22,061 nucleotides of DNA from Saccharicrinis sp041595375 (GTDB taxonomy: Bacteria; Bacteroidota; Bacteroidia; Bacteroidales; Marinilabiliaceae), in NCBI GenBank assembly GCA_041595375.1, contig JBFHKL010000038.1:1-22061 (forward strand). Reading direction: 5' to 3'. Shown here one piece after another: positions 1 through 7,796 of this stretch (positions are counted from its first letter, which is position 1; each line of letters opens with the position of its first letter). The position numbers were made by a program, and so were the translations under genes. A model generated the notes under the pieces. That model ran no database searches. It was not told the DNA's origin and worked only from the letters and a program-made list of their open reading frames with translations.

Positions 1-399
1 GGTTAAGCTCATTAAAATACAAACTTAACGCTTGAATATAATGAATTTGATTGAATTTATTGTCTGAGCTTTTGTTGTTTAGGCTTTTTTGTTTACAAAG
101 GTGATTCTGTTTGAGTTAGCTTATCAAAGTCTATTGATGTTTCAACAGTGGCATCTTCATATTTTTATGGTATTACAACAATTCCCCTATTATTTGACCC
201 AAATAGCTTAGAGATTTATAATTCATGTATATATTTTTGATTCATATTAATTTGTGTAAAGTCTATAAATAGTGGGTATACCAAATAGTAAAATCATTGT
301 ATCATATATTATAATTCGATGTATTGAGTGTTCGTTATTTTTGTTGCGATATGTTTTTAGATCGAGTTAAAAAGAAAAGGAAATTAATATAATTATATA
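1..399. other. Gene-free upstream region of the hydrolase cluster
   Basis: This AT-rich stretch contains no convincing open reading frame on either strand. It starts with a short inverted repeat (GTTAAG near position 3 and CTTAAC near position 24). Two matches to the Bacteroidota -7 consensus TAnnTTTG occur, at 232-239 and 336-343, both reading TATTTTTG, but neither has a clear TTTG element about 20 bases upstream. The region probably carries the promoter and leader of the GH95 gene. Whatever gene lies further upstream is outside the window. Confidence 0.5.
336..343 (+). promoter_or_regulatory. Candidate -7 promoter element for the GH95 gene
   Basis: TATTTTTG matches the Bacteroidota -7 consensus TAnnTTTG and lies 57 bases before the GH95 start codon. 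No good -33 TTTG is seen at the right distance. In DNA this AT-rich the motif occurs by chance, and a second copy sits at 232-239, so the assignment is weak. Confidence 0.3.
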
Positions 400-2922
400 A
401 TGAATAAATTAAGTCAACTAGGTAAATTGTGTTTGTTGTCAATAAGCACGATTACTTTATTAATTAGTGGATGTAGTGAAGTACCTAAACAAAGTAATTT
501 AAAACTTTGGTACGATGCTCCGGCAACCAACTGGAACGAAGCCTTGCCTATTGGTAATGGACGATTAGGTGCCATGGTGTATGGTATTCCTAATCAGGAA
601 AATATTCAATTAAACGAAGGTACACTATGGGCAGGAGGGCCTCACCGTAATGATAATCCTGATGCCAAGAATGTTTTACAAGAAATTCGCCAACAGCTAT
701 TTGATGGCAAGTATAAGGAAGCCCATGACTTGGCCAATGCTAAATTTATTTCAACAACCTCGCATGGAATGAATTATGAAACGGTTGGTAACCTGAGGTT
801 AAACTTTAAAGACCATCAAGACTTTTCTAATTATTATCGTGAGTTGGATATAGAGGATGCTGTTAACCGGACTTCCTATACAGTAGATGGAGTTGAGTAC
901 CAACGAGAGGTGTTTACTTCTTTTAGCGATCAGGTAATAGTTATTAAGCTAACAGCCAGTGAAAATGGTAAAATCAGCTTTTCCGCCGGCATGGATCGTC
1001 CTGCTCCTTCTGTGGTTGATGTGGAAACAGAAGGTGATGATATATTAACCATGACCGGAAAAGGAGCCGACTTAAAAAGTAAAAGGACACCTAAAGATGC
1101 CTTACCTATTGAAGGCAAGGTGAAATTTGAATCCAGACTAAAAATTGTACCTGAAGGAGGTTCGCTTACTTCAACGGATAGTTCTTTGGTTTTAGAGGGA
1201 GCTAATAGTGCGACCCTTTACTTATCTATTGCTACTAATTTTGTGAACTATAAAGATGTTAGTGCCGATGAGCATCAACGTGCTGTAGAATATCTCAGCA
1301 AGGCTGAAAAGAAAGAATACCATCAATTAGTAGCTGACCATTCCGCTTTTTATCACGATTATTTCGATAGAGTATCACTTGATCTGGGTGTCACTGATTC
1401 TATCAAGAATCCTACTAATGTGCGGATTAAAGAATTTAGTACGGCCAATGATCCTGCTTTAGCTGCACTTTATTATCAGTATGGGCGTTACCTGTTAATC
1501 TGTTCATCTCAACCGGGAGGTCAGGCAAGTAATCTGCAGGGAATATGGTGTAAGGATCTTACTCCTCCTTGGAAAAGTGCTTATACGGTTAATATTAATA
1601 CGGAGATGAATTATTGGCCTGCCGAACCAACTAACCTGAGCGAAATGCATGAGCCATTGATTAACTTAGTGAAAGAACTTTCTGTTGCTGGCCAAAAAAC
1701 AGCTCAGGATATGTATGGAGCTGATGGATGGGTTTGTCATCATAATACCGATATCTGGCGTATCTGCGGACCTGTCGATGGTGCTACCTGGGGAATGTGG
1801 CCCAGTGGTGGTTTGTGGTTAAGTCAACATTTATGGGAAAAGTATTTGTATAGTGGTGATTTAGAATATTTGAAAGATGTGTACCCGGCCATGAAAGGAT
1901 CTGCTGAGTTTTGTTTGAGCTTTTTAACGCCAGAACCTGAGCATGGATGGTTGATTTTTGCACCTTCTACTTCTCCTGAAAATAGACCATCATTTATGCC
2001 TAATATGGTCAATATTGCTTATGGTGCTACTATGGATAATCAATTAATTTTTGATATGCTTAGTAGGACAGCCCAAGCCGCAAGGCATTTGGGTGTTGAT
2101 GCAGATTTTGTTACACAGTTAGAGGCTACGATCCCAAAATTAGCACCAAATCAGATTGGTCAACATGCCCAAATTCAAGAATGGATTCATGATTGGGACG
2201 ACCCGGAAGATAAGCATCGTCATATTTCTATGTTATATGGAATGCATCCTTCCAATCAATTTTCTCCTTTCCGCACGCCAAAATTAGCTGAAGCCACCCG
2301 AAATGCCTTGGTCTACCGTGGTGATCCATCAACAGGATGGAGTATGAACTGGAAAATTAATCAATGGGCACGTTTGCTGGATGGTAATCATGCTTATAAA
2401 ATGATGACCGACCAGATTAAATTGGTGGGTGTACCAGGTTCAAAAGGTGGCGGTACCTATGGAAATATGTTAGATGCGCATCCTCCTTTTCAGATTGATG
2501 GAAACTTTGGTTTTACATCCGGTTTAACCGAAATGATGATGCAGAGTCACGATTGCGCTATTTTTTTAATCCCTGCTTTACCTGATGTTTGGCTTACTGG
2601 TAGTGTTACCGGTTTACGTGCCCGTGGAGGTTTCGAAATTGAGTCATTGCAATGGAAGAATGGAGACATCGTTAAAGCTGTGGTCAAATCAACAATAGGT
2701 GGTAACTGCAGAATTCGTTCTTATACTGAATTAGTAACGGAAAGTGGAGAAGAACTAAACGTAGCAAAAGGCGATAATCAAAACCAATTTTATCAGGTAC
2801 CGAATATTAAAGAGCCAATCATCTCAGAAAAAGCAGCACTAAAAGGTTTTGAGGTAAAAAAGACTTATCTGTATGATATTGAAACAGAAGTAGGTCAGGA
2901 GATTGTATTAATACAGAAATGA
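400..2922 (+). CDS. GH95 alpha-L-fucosidase/alpha-L-galactosidase lipoprotein
   Basis: This 840-residue protein is a glycoside hydrolase family 95 enzyme, which removes terminal alpha-linked L-fucose (or L-galactose in some members) by inversion. A lipoprotein signal peptide ends in the lipobox LISGC with the lipidated Cys25, placing the protein in the cell envelope. The N-terminal domain carries the family hallmark around residues 45-60 (EALPIGNGRLGAMVYG). Catalytic positions known from the family are all present: the paired Asn398 and Asn400 in NINTEMNYW, the general acid Glu527 in STSPEN, and Asp700 in FQIDGNFG. Length is normal for the family. Residue 396, two before Asn398, is Thr; plant, fungal and bifidobacterial fucosidases, as I recall, have His there, which leaves L-fucose versus L-galactose specificity open. 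It is the first gene of the hydrolase cluster and is followed by its own terminator. Confidence 0.93.
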   Translation: MNKLSQLGKLCLLSISTITLLISGCSEVPKQSNLKLWYDAPATNWNEALPIGNGRLGAMVYGIPNQENIQLNEGTLWAGGPHRNDNPDAKNVLQEIRQQLFDGKYKEAHDLANAKFISTTSHGMNYETVGNLRLNFKDHQDFSNYYRELDIEDAVNRTSYTVDGVEYQREVFTSFSDQVIVIKLTASENGKISFSAGMDRPAPSVVDVETEGDDILTMTGKGADLKSKRTPKDALPIEGKVKFESRLKIVPEGGSLTSTDSSLVLEGANSATLYLSIATNFVNYKDVSADEHQRAVEYLSKAEKKEYHQLVADHSAFYHDYFDRVSLDLGVTDSIKNPTNVRIKEFSTANDPALAALYYQYGRYLLICSSQPGGQASNLQGIWCKDLTPPWKSAYTVNINTEMNYWPAEPTNLSEMHEPLINLVKELSVAGQKTAQDMYGADGWVCHHNTDIWRICGPVDGATWGMWPSGGLWLSQHLWEKYLYSGDLEYLKDVYPAMKGSAEFCLSFLTPEPEHGWLIFAPSTSPENRPSFMPNMVNIAYGATMDNQLIFDMLSRTAQAARHLGVDADFVTQLEATIPKLAPNQIGQHAQIQEWIHDWDDPEDKHRHISMLYGMHPSNQFSPFRTPKLAEATRNALVYRGDPSTGWSMNWKINQWARLLDGNHAYKMMTDQIKLVGVPGSKGGGTYGNMLDAHPPFQIDGNFGFTSGLTEMMMQSHDCAIFLIPALPDVWLTGSVTGLRARGGFEIESLQWKNGDIVKAVVKSTIGGNCRIRSYTELVTESGEELNVAKGDNQNQFYQVPNIKEPIISEKAALKGFEVKKTYLYDIETEVGQEIVLIQK

Positions 2923-2944
2923 GATGTGTTAATTATCAGAGTAT

Positions 2945-2986
2945 AAAAAAGTCTTCCCCTGTAATTCATTCGGGGGAAGTTTTTTA
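2945..2986 (+). terminator. Rho-independent terminator after the GH95 gene
   Basis: The stem CTTCCCC (2953-2959) pairs with GGGGAAG (2973-2979) around a 13-base loop, with an A-run before it and a T-run of six after it. It starts 22 bases past the GH95 stop codon. It should end or attenuate transcription before the GH30 gene. Confidence 0.85.
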
Positions 2987-3040
2987 CAGTTTGAAAAAGG
3001 AATAGTAGTTCTTTTTATCTATACCTATATGGTTTAATTA

Positions 3041-3054
3041 GTTTTCAAGAAAAC
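3041..3054. promoter_or_regulatory. Small palindrome upstream of the GH30 gene
   Basis: GTTTTC and GAAAAC form perfect 6-base arms around AA, ending 31 bases before the GH30 start codon. It lies between the GH95 terminator and the GH30 gene, where a separate promoter would be needed, and could be an operator. No regulator can be named, and chance is possible in such AT-rich DNA. Confidence 0.25.
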
Positions 3055-3085
3055 GATTAATAAAATAATAGAAAAAATAAAAATC

Positions 3086-4531
3086 ATGAGAAGGAAGAAG
3101 ATAGTAGTTCTAAGGTTGTCATTATTAGTTATTATTCTGACTTGTTTTTCGGTTCAACAATCTGTTTCTGCACAATCATCGTGGAAGTTTAAAAAAGCAG
3201 TATTGAAGTATGTCGATTTATCAGATGGAGCTGAAATTACCGCCCAACCAGTAAAAACAGACATCATAAAATTGAAAAAAATTAAAAGCTCTGATTCTAC
3301 AATTATTACTATTGATTTAAACAGTATTGTACATTCAAATTTAAGTGGAATTGGAGGTGCTTTTAACGAACAAGGCGGTGAAGCTTTTGTGACTTTGCCA
3401 GAGGAAGACCGTAAGGTTTTATCCGAAGCGCTTTTTAACCCAACGATGGGTTCTGGTTTTTCTTTTTGTCGTACAGCAGTTGGTGCTTCAGATTTTGGAT
3501 TAGATGCATACAGTTATAGTGAAACAGCAGAGGATTATGAAATGAAATATTTTTCTGTGGAACGTGATGAAAAATCAGTCATCCCATTTATTCTAGCAGC
3601 AACTAAAGAAAATCCTGCAATGCAAATATTTGCTTCGCCATGGAGCCCTCCAGGTTGGATGAAAGAATTAGGTACAATGGATGGTGGAGAAGAAAATCCT
3701 TCTGCTAATGTGCTTAAATCAGATCCAAATATTTATAAAGCTTATGGTTTGTATTTTTCAAAATATGTGCAAGAATACGCTAAACGTGGTGTTCGTATTA
3801 ATCGTTTGATTGTACAAAATGAAACCGATATGAATCCTAAATATCCAGGATGCGATATGTTGCCAGAGCAGATGTCAGAATTGATTTCAGACTACATTGC
3901 TCCTCAATTTTATCAGGATGGGATAAAAACAGAGATTTGGGCCGGTTCTTTTCGCGGTAAACGTTCAGATGCTCAAAATTTTATGAAGTTAAAAGATGCT
4001 AAAGATGCTGATGGCGTGGGCCTCCAGTATTGTGGACCTAATGTAATGAAGGAACTTCGAGCCAAATATCCTGACCTGAAGATGATGCATACTGAAGGTA
4101 GGTGCGAGAATGGTAACAATACGATGAAACAGGCTCGTAATCGTTTTGGAGAAGTAGCCTTTTGGATTAATGGTGGTAGCGAAAACTTCTGCTATTGGAA
4201 TATTGCGTTAAACGAAGAAAGTAAAAGTGGCTGGGATTGGAAACAAAATAGCCTTATTAAAATAGATAGAAAAGCAGGAGAGATTATCTATAATCCTGAT
4301 TTTGCTCCAATAGCTTTATTAAGCCGTTATATCCGTCCTGGAGATAAAAGTTTAAAAGTAGAAACTCCAAAAGGGAGCCATGCAATTGCAATTAGCAATA
4401 ATGATCGTTTAGTTGTTTTTGTTCAGAATAATGAGAAGACTGCACAAGCTAAGACACTAATGATGGAGGGTGAAGTATACTCCGCTAATATTCCGGCTGA
4501 AAGTTTATGTGCTTTAATTTTTGAAAAGTAA
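3086..4531 (+). CDS. GH30 family glycoside hydrolase, secreted
   Basis: The 481-residue product is a GH30 retaining glycoside hydrolase; family activities include beta-glucosidase/glucosylceramidase, beta-xylosidase, beta-fucosidase and endo-glycanases. A signal peptide (MRRKK followed by a hydrophobic segment) has a likely cleavage site after VSA at residue 29. The TIM barrel shows the family motifs: an N-terminal GIGGAFNEQGG near residue 90, FASPWSPPGWMK, the acid/base Glu246 in VQNETD, and the nucleophile Glu337 in MHTEGRC. A small C-terminal beta domain follows, as is usual. The layout resembles the glucosylceramidase-type (exo-acting) subfamilies more than the endo-xylanase one, but I cannot assign a subfamily. 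It starts 163 bases after the GH95 gene, beyond that gene's terminator, and precedes the GH43 gene by 105 bases. Confidence 0.9.
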   Translation: MRRKKIVVLRLSLLVIILTCFSVQQSVSAQSSWKFKKAVLKYVDLSDGAEITAQPVKTDIIKLKKIKSSDSTIITIDLNSIVHSNLSGIGGAFNEQGGEAFVTLPEEDRKVLSEALFNPTMGSGFSFCRTAVGASDFGLDAYSYSETAEDYEMKYFSVERDEKSVIPFILAATKENPAMQIFASPWSPPGWMKELGTMDGGEENPSANVLKSDPNIYKAYGLYFSKYVQEYAKRGVRINRLIVQNETDMNPKYPGCDMLPEQMSELISDYIAPQFYQDGIKTEIWAGSFRGKRSDAQNFMKLKDAKDADGVGLQYCGPNVMKELRAKYPDLKMMHTEGRCENGNNTMKQARNRFGEVAFWINGGSENFCYWNIALNEESKSGWDWKQNSLIKIDRKAGEIIYNPDFAPIALLSRYIRPGDKSLKVETPKGSHAIAISNNDRLVVFVQNNEKTAQAKTLMMEGEVYSANIPAESLCALIFEK

Positions 4532-4636
4532 TTAAGTTGATGTTTTTGCTGTCATAATTCCTGTTAACGATAAGAGCATATTATAAACCGAGTAGGGGTA
4601 TAATATTTTTAACTAAAAAATAAAAGATTTATAAAT

Positions 4637-5983
4637 ATGAAAAAGCACATTACTTTGTTGGTATTGAGTTTATTGACACTTGTAGGCTTTGCGCAAAATC
4701 CAATTTTTACCCACGTATTCACTGCCGATCCTTCACCGCATGTTTGGCCAGATGACGATCGCCTTTGGGTATATACTTCTCATGATGAACCCGGTTCTAA
4801 TAATCATTATGGAATGACTGGTTATCATGCATTCTCTACAACCGACATGGTGAATTGGACAGATCATGGCCGTATCTTACATTTAGAAAATGTAGAATGG
4901 GCAGAGAGTCATGCCTGGGCCATAGATGCAGCATATTACCGTGGAAAGTATTACCTGATATATTGTATGAAAGAAGCTGGCATCGGACTTTTTAGAACAG
5001 GTGTGGCACGTAGCGATGTTCCCGAAGGGCCATTTACCGATTTAGGTTACGTTAAAGGTGTGGAATTTGGTCAGGATCCTGCACTATTTATTGATAATGG
5101 CACTCCATATCTGTTTTGGGGACATGATCGTAAATGTTTTGCAGCCGAACTCAATAATGACCTGATGTCTATTAAAGCTGAAACGTATGTGGAATTAACC
5201 TCTCAGTTAACACATGTATTTGAAGGCCCATGGGTACATAAATACAAGGGAAAGTATTATTTGACTTACCCGGGTTTAACACCACGCCGATGGCCGGAAA
5301 AAATGTTTTATGCGGTTGCAGATAAGCCATTAGGACCTTATGAATTTAAAGGTTGTTTTATTGATGATTTTGAAGGACAGAGTGGAACGAATCATGGAGG
5401 CACAGTGACCTACAAGGGTAAAGATATTATGTTTTACCACAGTGCCTGGCTCTCGGGTGGTTTAAGTGAAACCCGTTGCGTGATGGCCGATTACCTAGAG
5501 TATGATAAAGAGGGTAATATTATACCAATTGTTCCTTCAAAAGAAGGATTGGGTTTTGCCAAACGTACCAAAACAACTCTGAAGTTAGAAGCTGAAAGTG
5601 GTTTTGCTGCCGGAGGTGAGTTATACAATGTGATTGTTGATACTTGGATACAAGGATACAGTGGGAAAGGATATGTGACAAATTTTGACAACCCCTACGA
5701 CCATGTTTCTATCTTGGCCCAGGTGGCCAAATCGGCAAAATATCGTTTGATAGCGAGATATGCTTCCCCCGATGGAGATTCAAATCACGATGTGCTGATC
5801 AATAGTCATCAGTACAAAGAGTTTATTTTTCCGCAGTCTGATGAATTCCGTGAAATAGATTTTGGTCTTGTGGATTTGAAGGCCGGAGATAATCTGGTAC
5901 GCATATTTAAAAAGAACTGGAAACCTTCTGAAGGGCAACTGGCTATTGATTATATCAAACTTGAACAAGTATTTGAGGATTGA
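4637..5983 (+). CDS. GH43 glycosidase with C-terminal CBM6-like domain
   Basis: This 448-residue secreted enzyme has a signal peptide likely cut after GFA (residue 19) and a five-bladed propeller catalytic domain of the GH43 type, which usually removes alpha-L-arabinofuranose or beta-D-xylose with inversion. The three catalytic acidic residues are visible: the base Asp31 in TADPSPHVW, the pKa-modulating Asp147 in GQDPALF, and the acid Glu196 in FEGPWVHK. From about residue 313 to the end a beta-sandwich domain with the CBM6 opening LEAESG and the ending IDYIKLE probably binds carbohydrate. It lies between the GH30 gene (105 bases) and the GH39 gene (82 bases) in the same orientation, which fits a shared transcript. 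Xylose versus arabinose specificity cannot be decided from the sequence. Confidence 0.9.
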   Translation: MKKHITLLVLSLLTLVGFAQNPIFTHVFTADPSPHVWPDDDRLWVYTSHDEPGSNNHYGMTGYHAFSTTDMVNWTDHGRILHLENVEWAESHAWAIDAAYYRGKYYLIYCMKEAGIGLFRTGVARSDVPEGPFTDLGYVKGVEFGQDPALFIDNGTPYLFWGHDRKCFAAELNNDLMSIKAETYVELTSQLTHVFEGPWVHKYKGKYYLTYPGLTPRRWPEKMFYAVADKPLGPYEFKGCFIDDFEGQSGTNHGGTVTYKGKDIMFYHSAWLSGGLSETRCVMADYLEYDKEGNIIPIVPSKEGLGFAKRTKTTLKLEAESGFAAGGELYNVIVDTWIQGYSGKGYVTNFDNPYDHVSILAQVAKSAKYRLIARYASPDGDSNHDVLINSHQYKEFIFPQSDEFREIDFGLVDLKAGDNLVRIFKKNWKPSEGQLAIDYIKLEQVFED

Positions 5984-6065
5984 AGCTTTATTGTCGTATT
6001 TAATCAAATTCAGGATGAAATATCCTCAGGATCAAATTAAAATAACCTAAAAATACCTATAATAT

Positions 6066-7694
6066 ATGAGAACGTTTTTGATTACAATACTAACGCTATA
6101 TGTTTTTAATAGCGGTTTTTCACAACAAATTAATGTCGACACAAAACAGAAAGGAGAAAAGTTTGAACATTTCTGGAGCAATTGCGTGGGAGCAGGTCGT
6201 GCCAATGAAGCACTTAGAGCCGGATGGCTTGAACAGATGGAGTTGGTGCAACAAACCTGTGGTTTTAATACCGTGCGTTTTCACGGACTTTTTCACGAGG
6301 ATATGTTTCCTGTGTTTGTTAAAAATGGCAAAGTAACTTATAATTGGCAATATATCGACGATGTGTTTGATCGTTTGCTCAATTTAAATGTTCGTCCTTT
6401 TGTTGAACTATCTTTTTTTCCGGAATATATGGCTGCCCAAGATTCGCATACCGTATTCTGGTGGAAAGCAAAATCAACACCAGGAGAGGGTTATCTGGAT
6501 AAATGGCATGATTTGATAAAAGCTTTTACGCAGCATTGTGTCGATAGATATGGTATTGATGAAGTACGTACCTGGTATTTTGAAGTATGGAACGAACCCA
6601 ACTTATGCCGTGCATTCTTTGATGGTACTAAATCGCAATATTTTGCGCTCTATAAAGCATCTGCCAAAGCTATTCGTTCTGTCGATAGCCAGTTAAAGGT
6701 TGGAGGACCATCAACAAGTAACTTTGTAGCAGATGGCCGTTACGAAGGAGAACGCGAGGATACCAATGGCTTTACCAAAACATTTACCGCTGAAAATATT
6801 AATGAGTTGGAATGGAGGGGTGTTTGGATTGAAGACTTTTTAAAGTACTGCGAAAAAGAAGAATTACCCGTTGATTTTATCAGCTGTCACCCTTATCCAA
6901 CTGATTTTCCATTGGATCCAAGAACAGGTAAAGGAAAAGACTTTTCACGCCATGTTCAGTCAACAGTTGAAGATATCAAGTGGTTAAATAAGGTGATTGC
7001 TAAAAGTGCTTATCCCGATGCGGAGTTGCATTTAACAGAGTGGAGTACAAGCCCAAATAGCCGCGATGAGATGCACGATTTCCTTCCTCCTGCAGCTTAT
7101 ATCGTTCGTACAAACCTTGAATGTATTGGATTAACTAATTCTCTTGCTTATTGGACTTTTACCGATATCTTTGAAGAAAAAGGTGGTGGACAGAGTATTT
7201 TTCATGGTGGTTTTGGTATGATAAACTATCAGGGCTTGGTCAAGCCATCATATCATGCTTACAGGATGCTTCACCATTTGGGTGATGAAAAACTTTACAA
7301 GAATGATTACCTATTCGTGAGTCGTCAATCTGGAAATGGAAAGATTGTAGCATTGGCGTATAACTATCCTCAGGAATACTATTCAGCAGTACCACGAGGC
7401 AATAAAAATAGTTATAATAATGGCTCATCCAGAAAACTTGATTTTCAACTTAATGGTTTACAGCCGGGAGCTCAGTTTAAAATTGAAGTTTTAGATAAGG
7501 ATCATGGTAATATATATGATTATTGGGAAAAGATGGGTAAACCTGAACCTCCAACACGCGAGCAAATCAATGTGATGAAAAAAGCTGCTGAAGGACTTAA
7601 AACCGAGATTGTCAATGCTGATGAAAAGGGAAATTTGATTATAAATCGTGAAATAACATCATGGAGTTTGGTCCTTATAGAGCAGATAAATTAG
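6066..7694 (+). CDS. GH39 beta-xylosidase-like glycoside hydrolase, secreted
   Basis: The 542-residue product matches GH39, a clan GH-A retaining family best known for beta-D-xylosidases and alpha-L-iduronidases. A short signal peptide is probably cleaved after GFS (residue 19). The TIM barrel has the acid/base Glu177 in EVWNEPNL and the nucleophile Glu325 in LHLTEWSTS. FNTVRFHG and the stretch NWQYIDDVFDRLL in the first third are also typical of the family. A beta-rich C-terminal part follows from about residue 420. A xylosidase role fits the GH43 neighbour, but GH39 specificities are varied, so the substrate is inferred. It sits 82 bases after the GH43 gene and 102 bases before the sulfatase gene. 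Confidence 0.88.
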   Translation: MRTFLITILTLYVFNSGFSQQINVDTKQKGEKFEHFWSNCVGAGRANEALRAGWLEQMELVQQTCGFNTVRFHGLFHEDMFPVFVKNGKVTYNWQYIDDVFDRLLNLNVRPFVELSFFPEYMAAQDSHTVFWWKAKSTPGEGYLDKWHDLIKAFTQHCVDRYGIDEVRTWYFEVWNEPNLCRAFFDGTKSQYFALYKASAKAIRSVDSQLKVGGPSTSNFVADGRYEGEREDTNGFTKTFTAENINELEWRGVWIEDFLKYCEKEELPVDFISCHPYPTDFPLDPRTGKGKDFSRHVQSTVEDIKWLNKVIAKSAYPDAELHLTEWSTSPNSRDEMHDFLPPAAYIVRTNLECIGLTNSLAYWTFTDIFEEKGGGQSIFHGGFGMINYQGLVKPSYHAYRMLHHLGDEKLYKNDYLFVSRQSGNGKIVALAYNYPQEYYSAVPRGNKNSYNNGSSRKLDFQLNGLQPGAQFKIEVLDKDHGNIYDYWEKMGKPEPPTREQINVMKKAAEGLKTEIVNADEKGNLIINREITSWSLVLIEQIN

Positions 7695-7796
7695 GCCTTC
7701 GGTCTTATACTAACTGATATTGTCAGCTCAAATAGTCTCTGTGTGTTATTACCAATCAGTTCTCTGATATAAATTAATTATATAACTAAAACTAAC

